The notes beneath the pieces were generated by a model. It worked only from the letters and a program-made list of their open reading frames with translations, searched no databases and had not been told where the DNA came from. From contig JAUVEG010000059.1 in NCBI GenBank assembly GCA_030594925.1, positions 1 to 7,343 of the forward strand: a stretch of DNA of 7,343 nt, written 5' to 3'. Both the position numbers and the translations under genes were made by a program. Shown here in pieces: positions 1 through 6,374 of the stretch (position 1 is the stretch's first letter; the number at the start of each line of letters is the position of its first letter). The DNA comes from Gammaproteobacteria bacterium (GTDB lineage: Bacteria; Pseudomonadota; Gammaproteobacteria; Chromatiales; Chromatiaceae).

Positions 1-1
1 C

Positions 2-1729
2 TTAATCATTTCCAAAAATCAATGCGTTGGGTTTTTCATCCAGCGTCTCGGAGAGCCTGCCAACCGAGCGTGCAGCGCGGGTCAGCTCTTTGAGCGTGGT
101 CGATAGTTCATAATAGAGTGGTGAACGCGCCTTGTCGCCCTCCAGCATCTGTTTTACTGATTTCAGTGTGCTGTTGAGCTTCCGGATCGAGGCGGACAAC
201 TGTGCAGGCAGCGCCTGAGTTTTGTCAGAATGGAGGATCGGGTTGATGCCGTCAAGCGCATGATTGATCTTGCTCAGCAGACTCCGCACAGGTGCGCTCT
301 CGAGTTGTTCACGGCGCAGTTGTGGTTGTTCGCCAAGCTCGCTGTCAGCAGGTTTGCGCACCAGGCTGTCGATATCCTGGAGCAGCACATTGGCCGATCC
401 GAGCAGCTCCTCCAGGGGAAGTTTTTCGATTTTTACCATCAGCGAGGAGATGTGGTTCATGATCTCTCCCATGGGGCTGGCAACAGTCGGAAAGTCCGGG
501 TAGGGGTCTCCCGGATTGATGGAAGTGTGCCCGGAGTCGTCAATCATGACCAGTTCAATGAAGAGCTGGTTGGTCAGCCAGCTTGAAAATTGCAGACGTG
601 CGCGTAATCCCTGTGCGACAGCTTTGTCCAGCAGGGCCGGGATACGCTGCTCTTCCAGGCCGCTGCCAATACGATCAGGATCCAGAAAAATCAGGACTGG
701 CGTGATCAGCTTTCCTGTTTCGGCATTATTCTCGATGCTGATATCCGCAACATGACCGACCTGGACACCCTGGTATTCGACCGGTGAACCAATGCCCAGG
801 CCGCGCAGTGACTCGTCAAAGTGGAGGATGTATCCGAACGCAGATTCGGTATTGGTAAGATCGAGGTGGGCTGCCTCAAGGCTCGGGTAGAGTTCAAACA
901 GGGTGTCATCCTTAACCGGGATCTCCTCTTTCAAACGCTTGGGAGTAGCGAAAGAGATACCACCGTTAATGAGTACGGAGAGCGACTCCATCTCGACAGT
1001 CATTCCCTGTGCGCCAAAGTCCATCTTGAAGGTCCCCAACTCCCAGAATTTGGTGTTGCTGTTGATAAAGCGGTCATATGGCTCGTTGATGAAAATCCCG
1101 TAGGCGATGGTCAGGCCATCATCGACAAGACGCCTGCTCTCGATCTTGCCCACTTCAAATTGTTTGTAGAGCACCGGTGCTCCGGTCGTGAGCGATGCGC
1201 CGGCCGTGGAGGTGAGAAACAGGTGCAGACCCGGTTCATCGGTGGCTGTCAGGGGAGGGTCCTCGAGTCCGGTAAAGTGCTCCTGATAGAGGAGACTCTT
1301 GTCAGCCGAGGTCGACATGGCGATATAGGCTCCTGAAAAGAGCGTGCCCAGGCCGGAGACTCCACCGGGACCGATGCGCGGGCGCTCTATCCAGAAACGT
1401 GTGCTCTCATTGAGGAAGTGCCTGCTCTCCTTGTTGATGCGTACAGTCACTAAAACTTGTAATAGCGTGCTGTCGAGGTGCATGCTCTCGACCTTGCCAA
1501 CTTCGACATTGCGGAAGCGGACAGCTGTTTTTCCTGTTTCCAGCCCTTCCGCAGAGACAAAGCGAATCGTAATCAGGGAGCCGAGTGAAGCATAGTGCTG
1601 CCAGGTGAGCCAGAATGAGATCACCAGAGCGGTCAGAGGAACGATCCAGATGAGTGAAATCCGGTTTGCCCTGCCTGTTGTCCTGGGCTGTGCAGCAGTA
1701 TCGCTGTTATTCTCCATGGGCTGCTTCAT
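2..1729 (-). CDS. pqiB: PqiB-type MCE-domain lipid transport protein
   Basis: This is an intermembrane lipid-transport protein of the PqiB/YebT type. In E. coli PqiB is a hexamer of stacked MCE rings, anchored in the inner membrane and reaching across the periplasm. The 575 residues show a cytoplasmic N-terminus, one membrane segment at about 25-42, and three MCE domains at about 50-145, 165-265 and 298-400. Each MCE domain carries the typical V(R/L/E)Y/F-x-x-V-x-V-G-x-V/I pattern (RFRNVEVGKV, LYKQFEVGKI, EYQGVQVGHV). A helical, leucine-rich C-terminal part (420-565) should form the coiled-coil tube. E. coli PqiB has 546 residues, so this one is complete and slightly long. The ATG overlaps the TGA of the preceding PqiA-like gene by 4 bp, which argues for coupled translation. 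A second Met at residue 5 is an alternative start. The stop lies at the window edge, so a following pqiC cannot be seen. Family assignment is firm; the exact lipid cargo is unknown. Confidence 0.93.
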   Translation of the reverse strand: MKQPMENNSDTAAQPRTTGRANRISLIWIVPLTALVISFWLTWQHYASLGSLITIRFVSAEGLETGKTAVRFRNVEVGKVESMHLDSTLLQVLVTVRINKESRHFLNESTRFWIERPRIGPGGVSGLGTLFSGAYIAMSTSADKSLLYQEHFTGLEDPPLTATDEPGLHLFLTSTAGASLTTGAPVLYKQFEVGKIESRRLVDDGLTIAYGIFINEPYDRFINSNTKFWELGTFKMDFGAQGMTVEMESLSVLINGGISFATPKRLKEEIPVKDDTLFELYPSLEAAHLDLTNTESAFGYILHFDESLRGLGIGSPVEYQGVQVGHVADISIENNAETGKLITPVLIFLDPDRIGSGLEEQRIPALLDKAVAQGLRARLQFSSWLTNQLFIELVMIDDSGHTSINPGDPYPDFPTVASPMGEIMNHISSLMVKIEKLPLEELLGSANVLLQDIDSLVRKPADSELGEQPQLRREQLESAPVRSLLSKINHALDGINPILHSDKTQALPAQLSASIRKLNSTLKSVKQMLEGDKARSPLYYELSTTLKELTRAARSVGRLSETLDEKPNALIFGND

Positions 1730-2340
1730 TCGTTGTCCCAGAGTAGGCGCGTGTCAAAACTGATCGCCGATAACATTGTCGTTATCACCATTCCTGCAAA
1801 GGCCATGGCGGCAGAGCCGGGAAGAACCGTTGCGATTCCGCCAAACTGTATCAGTGCGACCAGTAATATGACTACAAACACATCAATCATCGACCAGGGT
1901 CCAATATATTCGATAATGCGGAACAGCCGTGTCTGCTGATTCAGCTTGCCGGAGTGACCTTTCCAGATGGAGAACAGCAGCAGGCTGATGACCAGAAACT
2001 TCAACAGGGGTATCACGATGGAAGCGGTGAAAATAATTACTGCTACCGGGTAGGACTTCATGCTCCACAACAGAATCACTCCGCCGATAATGGTATTTTC
2101 ATCTTTCACCCCTAGCGATGTCGTGTTCATTATAGGGTATAGATTCGCCGGTACATAGAGAATCAGCGCGGTAATCAGAAAAGCCCAGCTGCGCTGTACG
2201 CTGAAGGGCTTGCGCTGATAGAGGCGACTGCCGCAGCGCACACAATGGTGGTCAGCTCTACAGGATTGCAGCTTGCCGCACACATGACAGGCGGCAAGGC
2301 CTGCCTGCATCGCAGTTAATGCTTGTCGATGGCCTGCCAC
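1726..2340 (-). CDS. pqiA: PqiA-like membrane protein, second half
   Basis: This corresponds to one half of E. coli PqiA, the inner-membrane partner of PqiB. E. coli PqiA is a single chain of about 417 residues with two such halves. The 204 residues start with a zinc-ribbon of two CxxC pairs (C18/C21 and C33/C36), followed by about four membrane segments (51-71, 97-123, 145-167, 178-195). The family motifs PANLYPIM and GPWSMIDVFVVILL are present. The annotated start is a GTG at 2340, preceded by GGAGG with a short 4-base spacer; it overlaps the upstream gene by 25 bp. An ATG at 2310 (residue 11) lies 5 bp after the upstream stop, keeps the whole zinc-ribbon and is equally possible. The 3' end overlaps pqiB by 4 bp. 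The split into two genes is seen directly; joint function with the other half is inferred. Confidence 0.88.
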   Translation of the reverse strand: MAGHRQALTAMQAGLAACHVCGKLQSCRADHHCVRCGSRLYQRKPFSVQRSWAFLITALILYVPANLYPIMNTTSLGVKDENTIIGGVILLWSMKSYPVAVIIFTASIVIPLLKFLVISLLLFSIWKGHSGKLNQQTRLFRIIEYIGPWSMIDVFVVILLVALIQFGGIATVLPGSAAMAFAGMVITTMLSAISFDTRLLWDNE

Positions 2341-2942
2341 AGCTCCTCCGGTTCCAGTGTGGTCGAGACGAACAGATTGATCATCACCAGAGCCACAAAT
2401 GCCCAGAACCCCTGGTGCAGTGAGATTTCCGCAATCGATGCAAGTTTAACAATAGTGACCAGAACTCCCAGCAGGAAAATTTCAAGCATATTCCATGGCG
2501 CCAGGCGTCCAATCAACAGCAGCAGCTGCCGCGCAAACAGTGTCAGCGGTCTTTTGTTGCTGTAGAGCGCGCTGAGCAACAACAGGTCGAGCAGTAATAC
2601 GCCAAGAGGAATGATCACCAGAAACAGGGCGCCGGCAATGCCAAGCAGCACATTATCAAGTTGTGACAATGTGTCGATGGTTGAAATCAGGTAGATGGTG
2701 GTTTTATTGCCATCCACATCGATCGATAGAAACGGCAGCAGCTGTGCAAACAAAAACAGCAGCAGAGATGCGATGGTCAAAGCCAGTGATATCTCGATTG
2801 CATTGTTATTGGTGCGATACAGCAAGCTGCCGCAGCGGCTGCACCAGGCCTTTTCGCCTGTACCCAGTGCTGTTTTCTCATGCAGCAGATCACAGCTGTG
2901 ACAGGCGACCAGATCATCTATAGGCAGATTATGTTCCAGCAT
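2316..2942 (-). CDS. pqiA: PqiA-like membrane protein, first half
   Basis: This is the first gene of the pqi cluster and a paralogue of the next gene. Its 208 residues hold a zinc-ribbon (C14/C17 and C34/C37), then four hydrophobic segments at about 49-74, 98-127, 140-169 and 179-194. The conserved LLPFLSID and APWNMLEIFLLG stretches match the PYP/GPWSM positions of PqiA halves. It probably pairs with the second half-protein to rebuild the two-lobed PqiA unit in the inner membrane that feeds or receives lipid at PqiB. The start is the ATG at 2942. The upstream bases are purine-poor apart from AATAAAG, so the ribosome binding site is weak. The 188-bp gap to nth upstream is the likeliest place for the operon promoter, but I could not pick out convincing -35/-10 boxes. 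Confidence 0.88.
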   Translation of the reverse strand: MLEHNLPIDDLVACHSCDLLHEKTALGTGEKAWCSRCGSLLYRTNNNAIEISLALTIASLLLFLFAQLLPFLSIDVDGNKTTIYLISTIDTLSQLDNVLLGIAGALFLVIIPLGVLLLDLLLLSALYSNKRPLTLFARQLLLLIGRLAPWNMLEIFLLGVLVTIVKLASIAEISLHQGFWAFVALVMINLFVSTTLEPEELWQAIDKH

Positions 2943-3020
2943 CTTTATTCTGGACCAGGGTGTGAATTACACCGTGTGAGACCAAGTCTTAGGCTGACGA
3001 GAGATGAAAGCCCTCTTAAT

Positions 3021-3081
3021 CTCTCGCAAAGACGCAAAGCTCGCCAGGAAAAACCTTTGCGTCTTTGCGTCTTTGCGAGAG
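3021..3081. repeat. Perfect 19-bp inverted repeat with 8-bp tandem unit
   Basis: The left arm ctctcgcaaagacgcaaag (3021-3039) is matched perfectly by its reverse complement at 3063-3081, separated by a 23-base spacer. The right side carries the unit CTTTGCGT two and a half to three times in tandem (3055-3078, last base changed), one more copy than the left side. No T-run follows the stem on either strand, so it does not look like an intrinsic terminator. I recall CGCAAAGACGCAAAG-type extragenic repeats from many unrelated Gram-negative genomes. That memory is the only basis for calling it a dispersed repeat family. Confidence 0.8.
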
Positions 3082-3130
3082 CCATGATTGAATGATGATT
3101 CATTTTTCAAAGATGTTGGCTATTCAAGGG

Positions 3131-3769
3131 TTACAACTCTTCAGTTTTTTGCTTGTATTCACACAGATCTTCAATGATACAGGAACCGCAGCGTGGTTTG
3201 CGCGCGATGCAGACATAACGGCCATGCAGGATCAGCCAGTGATGCGCATCCTGGAGAAACTCTGACGGGATGAGTCTGAGCAGGCGTTTTTCAACCTCCA
3301 GTGGTGTTTTTCCAGGTGCAATTTTGGTGCGATTGGAGATGCGGAAGATATGCGTATCCACCGCCATGGTTGGATGTCCAAAAGCAGTATTGAGCACCAC
3401 ATTAGCGGTTTTGCGGCCAACTCCCGGCAGAGCTTCAAGCGACTGTCGATCATCAGGGATTTCACTGTTGTGCCTCTCGATCAGCAGCTGGCATGTCTTG
3501 ATGATGTTGCCTGCCTTGCTGTTGTACAGTCCTATGGTTTTAATGTGTTCGCGCAGCTTCTGTTCTCCCAGATCCAGCATGGCGCGGGGGGTCGGTGCAA
3601 CAGCAAAGAGTGCGGCAGTTGCCTTGTTGACGCTGACATCAGTCGCCTGGGCGGAGAGAATGACTGCAATCAACAACTCAAATGAGGAGCTATAGTTGAG
3701 TTCAGTGGTTGGATGCGGGTTCTGATCCCGCAAGCGGGTAAATATCTGCTGACGTATATCTCTGTTCAA
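3131..3769 (-). CDS. nth: Endonuclease III (DNA glycosylase/AP lyase)
   Basis: Nth removes oxidised pyrimidines from DNA and cleaves the abasic site by beta-elimination, in base excision repair. The 212 residues match E. coli Nth (211 aa) nearly end to end. The helix-hairpin-helix is at about 108-125 (LEALPGVGRKTANVV). The catalytic lysine is K120 and the catalytic aspartate D138 (AVDTHIFR). The [4Fe-4S] cluster ligands are C187, C194, C197 and C203 (C-x6-C-x2-C-x5-C), in the same numbering as E. coli. The start is a TTG at 3769. There is no ATG or GTG between the upstream in-frame TAA and this codon, and the sequence from here aligns with the E. coli N-terminus, including NPHPTTELN. In many Gammaproteobacteria nth follows the rsx genes; here it precedes the pqi genes instead. 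It is intact. Confidence 0.97.
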   Translation of the reverse strand: MNRDIRQQIFTRLRDQNPHPTTELNYSSSFELLIAVILSAQATDVSVNKATAALFAVAPTPRAMLDLGEQKLREHIKTIGLYNSKAGNIIKTCQLLIERHNSEIPDDRQSLEALPGVGRKTANVVLNTAFGHPTMAVDTHIFRISNRTKIAPGKTPLEVEKRLLRLIPSEFLQDAHHWLILHGRYVCIARKPRCGSCIIEDLCEYKQKTEEL

Positions 3770-3782
3770 TACCAGGATCTCC
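3770..3782 (-). promoter_or_regulatory. Ribosome binding site of nth
   Basis: Read on the minus strand, GGAG (3782-3779) stands 9 bases before the TTG codon at 3769-3767. This supports initiation at the rare TTG start, where no ATG is available. Confidence 0.55.
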
Positions 3783-3808
3783 AGGTGGATGGGTTGCCAA
3801 ATTTTTTA

Positions 3809-3863
3809 ACCACGAAAGGCACGAAAAGCACTAGAATAGAAAAGCTGGTTCCGCGTGCTTTTC
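3809..3863. repeat. ACCACGAAAGGCACGAAAAGCAC-type extragenic repeat with inverted repeat
   Basis: A direct repeat of a 9-base unit is visible (cacgaaagg then cacgaaaag, 3811-3828, followed by another CAC). The bases gaaaagcac (3823-3831) recur as the perfect reverse complement gtgcttttc at 3855-3863, across a 23-base spacer. It sits in the 198-bp divergent gap between nth and the secreted-protein gene. I recall ACCACGAAGG/CACGAAG tandem motifs as common extragenic repeats in many bacteria, so this is probably one degenerate copy. It resembles the repeat at 3021-3081 in design, not in sequence. Confidence 0.55.
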
Positions 3864-3967
3864 ACATGGCGATTGAACCAGAGATATTTGCTGCTGTCCA
3901 ATTTCGAATGAACCGGCAGGTGAGCAGTTGAAGCAACCATTACAACTTTTAGACATATCCTTATAAG

Positions 3968-5599
3968 ATGAAAACAAGACTCATAATTCCGTTACTACTG
4001 ACGCTTCTGGCATCTACCTATACAGTTGCCGGAAGTCCGAAAAAATTCACAGACTGGGTTGTCGAGTGCAAAAAATCCACGGCATGTGTGGCAAAAACTC
4101 TTCGTCAGGGAGAGACGACTGACGGTTATCCTACGCTCAAAATAACGGGCAAAAAGCGCAGTCAGCGAAAATTATTTCTCTCTGATGCAAAGTATGTCGA
4201 CGGCTCAAAAAAGATCAGCATTCGTATTGATAATACCCCGCTGGTTGATCTGAAACCAAGCCGTGATCTCAAGCGTCTCAACAGAGGCGAGTACCAGGTA
4301 ACCAACAGCGATCTGCGCAATAAACTGCTCTCGCGTATGGCGTCAGGCCGCAATTTCCAGCTTTTCTATACCAATGTGCGCGGTCAGGCGCGTGAACCCG
4401 AATATTCGCTGATGGGTATGGGGGATGCTTTAAAGAGACTTGGCGGCACATCAAAAGCCGTTGAGGTCGCCGTCAGTAAAAAACCTGAGCAGGCAGCCAA
4501 AAAGCCTGAACAGGTCGTGAAAAAGCCTGAAAAGGGAGTGCAGCAGGATATCTCAGGATCCAGGGTGAGCAAGAAATTCAGGAACTGGCAAATTCGTTGT
4601 GCAGCTGATGGTTCTTGTACTGCAACAACCTACAAGATGCGGGGTGCAATCGATGGCTATCCTGTCATCAGCATTGTCATGGACAGCAGCAACAGACGTC
4701 AGTTGCATATCGCCGGCGCCCGCTACATGAATGGTTCTAAACCCATCTGGATCAAGGTTGATGGCAGCAAGGAGATGCGCCTGTTGCCGGGCAGAGACTT
4801 TGTCAGGCTTTCACAGAGTGAATACAACATTTCAAATCCCCGTCTGTTAGCGAATGTGATGTCAGCAATTCAGAGAGGCAGGGTATTGCGTCTAAGCTAC
4901 CTCAACGTCCGCAGGGAGTGGAGGAAACCACAATATTCGTTGTTGGGAGCTGCAGCAGCAATGAACGAGTTGGGTGGAGGTGTGCAAAAAACAGAGAGTC
5001 CTGAAAAGGCTCCTGTAGTTAAACCCCCTAAGACCCGCAAGGCAGTAGTTGACAAGCGGTCGCCGATACCGGCGCCGGTACGGACGACCCGGGCCCCGAG
5101 GCCATCCGTCACACAGAACACCCATATTCCCGAGATCATTCAGGAAAGTAACCAGCGGGATTCGCTCTCCTGGTGGCAGAAAATTGGCAGGTCCGGTGAT
5201 CGATGGAAGGTCTCCTGTTCGGGGCGCTACAGGTGTGTCGCCACAGTGCAGGGAACTCTCAAGGGTGGTAAAAAGGATATCTCGATCAGAGTATCGGGAA
5301 GAAAGGGGGGTTCACGCCAGTTCATGCTGGCGAATGCCGGAATGCTCGATACATCCAAGCCCATGCGCATACAAATTGATGGGAATCTGCCGTTGCATCT
5401 TGTTCCGCGCAAAGATTTTAAGCAATCCGGGCGAGACGAGGTCCGCATCGTCAATTCGAGACTCACACAGACACTGCTTGCAAAAATGCAAAGGGGCGAT
5501 GAGATGTGGGTGACTTACACCAACAGACAGGGACGTTCGCGTGTGACCAAATTTTCCCTGAAAGGAGTGAATGCATCATTGAAAAAACTGGCAAGATGA
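3968..5599 (+). CDS. Exported protein with three IalB/DUF1176-like repeats
   Basis: I do not recognise this as a named protein. The 543 residues begin with a Sec signal peptide (charged MKTR, hydrophobic 5-20, likely cut after A21), so it is periplasmic or outer-surface. It then carries three copies of one domain at about 26-160, 203-337 and 409-541. Each copy opens with W-x3-C-x5-C (C34/C40, C211/C217, C417/C423), a likely disulfide. Each then has beta-rich strands around an IxID/IKVDG motif, an R-D-hydrophobic element, a helix ending in RG, and a closing YSL-x-G or FSLKG with an alanine/leucine helix. This order resembles IalB (invasion-associated locus B) and DUF1176 domains, but the second cysteine pair usual in IalB is missing. 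The first linker is Lys/Pro/Glu-rich, the second Pro/Arg-rich. The start is the ATG at 3968 with only a weak ribosome site. The stop overlaps the Nudix start by 4 bp. Repeat structure is seen directly; the family link is inference. Confidence 0.85.
   Translation: MKTRLIIPLLLTLLASTYTVAGSPKKFTDWVVECKKSTACVAKTLRQGETTDGYPTLKITGKKRSQRKLFLSDAKYVDGSKKISIRIDNTPLVDLKPSRDLKRLNRGEYQVTNSDLRNKLLSRMASGRNFQLFYTNVRGQAREPEYSLMGMGDALKRLGGTSKAVEVAVSKKPEQAAKKPEQVVKKPEKGVQQDISGSRVSKKFRNWQIRCAADGSCTATTYKMRGAIDGYPVISIVMDSSNRRQLHIAGARYMNGSKPIWIKVDGSKEMRLLPGRDFVRLSQSEYNISNPRLLANVMSAIQRGRVLRLSYLNVRREWRKPQYSLLGAAAAMNELGGGVQKTESPEKAPVVKPPKTRKAVVDKRSPIPAPVRTTRAPRPSVTQNTHIPEIIQESNQRDSLSWWQKIGRSGDRWKVSCSGRYRCVATVQGTLKGGKKDISIRVSGRKGGSRQFMLANAGMLDTSKPMRIQIDGNLPLHLVPRKDFKQSGRDEVRIVNSRLTQTLLAKMQRGDEMWVTYTNRQGRSRVTKFSLKGVNASLKKLAR
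4478..4540 (+). repeat. Three 21-bp in-frame repeats encoding KKPEQ heptads
   Basis: Three successive 21-base units encode KKPEQAA, KKPEQVV and KKPEKGV (residues 171-191 of the exported protein). The units are similar at the DNA level (AAAAAxCCTGA at each start), which fits recent slippage or duplication. They form a charged, extended linker between domain copies 1 and 2. Copy number could vary between strains. Confidence 0.75.
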
Positions 5600-6183
5600 C
5601 AATGAATTTTTGCCCGAAATGCGGTTCAATTGTCGAACGGGCTATCCCGGAGGGGGATAATCGTCTGCGCGATATCTGCACTTCACCTTCCTGCGGAAAA
5701 ATTCACTATCAAAATCCGCGGGTCATTACAGGCTGCATCGTTGAGTGCGGGGAGAAGATTCTCTTCTGCCGCAGAGCCATTCAACCCCGATATGGTCTGT
5801 GGACTCTACCCGCAGGTTTTTTGGAGAATGCCGAAACGATCTCCGAGGGAGCGGCAAGAGAGACCATGGAGGAGGCGAATGCCGACGTAGAGGTGATCGA
5901 TCTCTTCAGCGTTTTTACGCTGGCGCATATCAATCAGGTCTATATGCTGTTTCGCGCCACATTAAAATCCCCGCATTTCGGACCGGGTGTGGAGAGCCTC
6001 GAGGTTGAACTGCTGGATGAGTCGCAAATCCCGTGGGATCAACTCGCATTTGCCGCGATCACGGAGACCATGCGACTCTATTTTGCCGACCGCAAAGCAG
6101 GCGAATTTAGAACCCATATTGGGGAGATGCGCCCAATCGAGGGCAATAAATATCATGAATATCAGGTCGATATGTTGACGTAG
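5596..6183 (+). CDS. Zinc-ribbon Nudix hydrolase, likely ADP-ribose/FAD pyrophosphatase type
   Basis: Nudix enzymes cleave nucleoside diphosphates linked to another group. From the ATG at 5596 the protein has 195 residues. An N-terminal zinc-ribbon (C6/C9 and C28/C33, the Nudix_N_2 type) is followed by the hallmark YQNPR and by RRAIQPRYGLWTLPAGF, which leads into the Nudix box. Box residues are G74, E80, R88, E89, E92 and E93, so the metal-binding glutamates are intact; the usual glycine near the end of the box is N95. The layout resembles plant NUDX23-like FAD/ADP-ribose pyrophosphatases, from memory; the substrate here is unproven. The ATG overlaps the TGA of the exported-protein gene (ATGA), which suggests coupled translation, since no good ribosome site precedes it. 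An ATG two codons later is an alternative. An in-frame ATG at 5506 would run into the upstream gene and is rejected. Confidence 0.92.
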   Translation: MTMNFCPKCGSIVERAIPEGDNRLRDICTSPSCGKIHYQNPRVITGCIVECGEKILFCRRAIQPRYGLWTLPAGFLENAETISEGAARETMEEANADVEVIDLFSVFTLAHINQVYMLFRATLKSPHFGPGVESLEVELLDESQIPWDQLAFAAITETMRLYFADRKAGEFRTHIGEMRPIEGNKYHEYQVDMLT

Positions 6184-6290
6184 TTGTAACTTCTCAATAA
6201 TCCCGTGCAGCATACAAGCTTCCCCCTTTATTAAAGGGGGATTGAGGGGGATTTTATTGAAAATGCACGGGCTTTTTGAAAAGTTACGAC
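6183..6290. repeat. 108-bp nested inverted-repeat element (MITE-like hairpin)
   Basis: The outer arms are 6183-6209 and 6264-6290, 27 bp each with four mismatches; the inner 8 bp, cccgtgca/tgcacggg (6202-6209 and 6264-6271), are perfect. Between them lies a second, self-contained palindrome with G-rich direct repeats (6221-6260). The element begins on the last base of the Nudix stop codon and ends 84 bp before the HD-protein start. On the plus strand the GC-rich inner stem is followed by CTTTTT (6272-6277), so the transcript could also act as a terminator with a large structured loop. There is no open reading frame inside. Mobile origin is inference; the folding potential is seen directly. 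Confidence 0.75.
6221..6260. repeat. CCCCCTTTA/TAAAGGGGG palindrome with GGGGGATT direct repeats
   Basis: cccccttta (6222-6230) and taaaggggg (6232-6240) are perfect inverted arms around a single T. The motif GGGGGATT occurs twice in a row (6236-6243 and 6246-6253). I recall TCCCCCTTTxTTAAAGGGGGATT..GGGGGATTT sequences as very widespread extragenic repeats in many phyla. No T-run follows, so this inner part alone is not a standard terminator. Its placement inside a larger hairpin suggests one repeat nested in another. Confidence 0.75.
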
Positions 6291-6357
6291 ATAGCGCCAC
6301 TATTGCCGACCTCAATCAGCGAGGTGTCAACTGATGCTGTTGGCTGCCACGATGCTG

Positions 6358-6370
6358 AAGGAGCAGGAGA
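6358..6370 (+). promoter_or_regulatory. Ribosome binding site of the HD-domain gene
   Basis: AAGGAG (6358-6363) and AGGAGA (6365-6370) lie just before the ATG at 6375; the second has a spacer of about 5 bases. This decides for the internal ATG over an in-frame TTG at 6276, which would lie inside the hairpin arm. Confidence 0.6.
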
Positions 6371-6374
6371 AGTC

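Noticed and set aside
821..1336. 171-residue plus-strand reading frame opposite pqiB
   Set aside because: It is antisense to a clear three-MCE-domain protein, has no recognisable domain and is explained by codon bias of pqiB.
3055..3078. CTTTGCGT tandem units as a CRISPR or operator array
   Set aside because: The units are contiguous without spacers and too few; they belong to the inverted-repeat element.
3021..3081. Hairpin as an intrinsic terminator for nth
   Set aside because: The stem is strong but no T-run follows on either strand, and the unit repeats point to a dispersed repeat.
3270..3695. 141-residue plus-strand reading frame opposite nth
   Set aside because: It lies wholly antisense to the strongly conserved nth coding sequence; its composition is typical of a shadow frame.
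3928..3968. Promoter for the exported-protein gene (TTGAAG with a TAGACA-like box)
   Set aside because: The -10 match is poor, so a promoter here is likely by context but cannot be placed from the sequence.
5506..5595. N-terminal extension of the Nudix protein from an ATG at 5506
   Set aside because: It would overlap 94 bp of the exported-protein gene; the zinc-ribbon begins right after the ATG at 5596.
6276..6374. N-terminal extension of the HD protein from a TTG at 6276
   Set aside because: The TTG lies inside the hairpin arm, the extra 33 residues look non-coding, and the ATG at 6375 has a good ribosome site.
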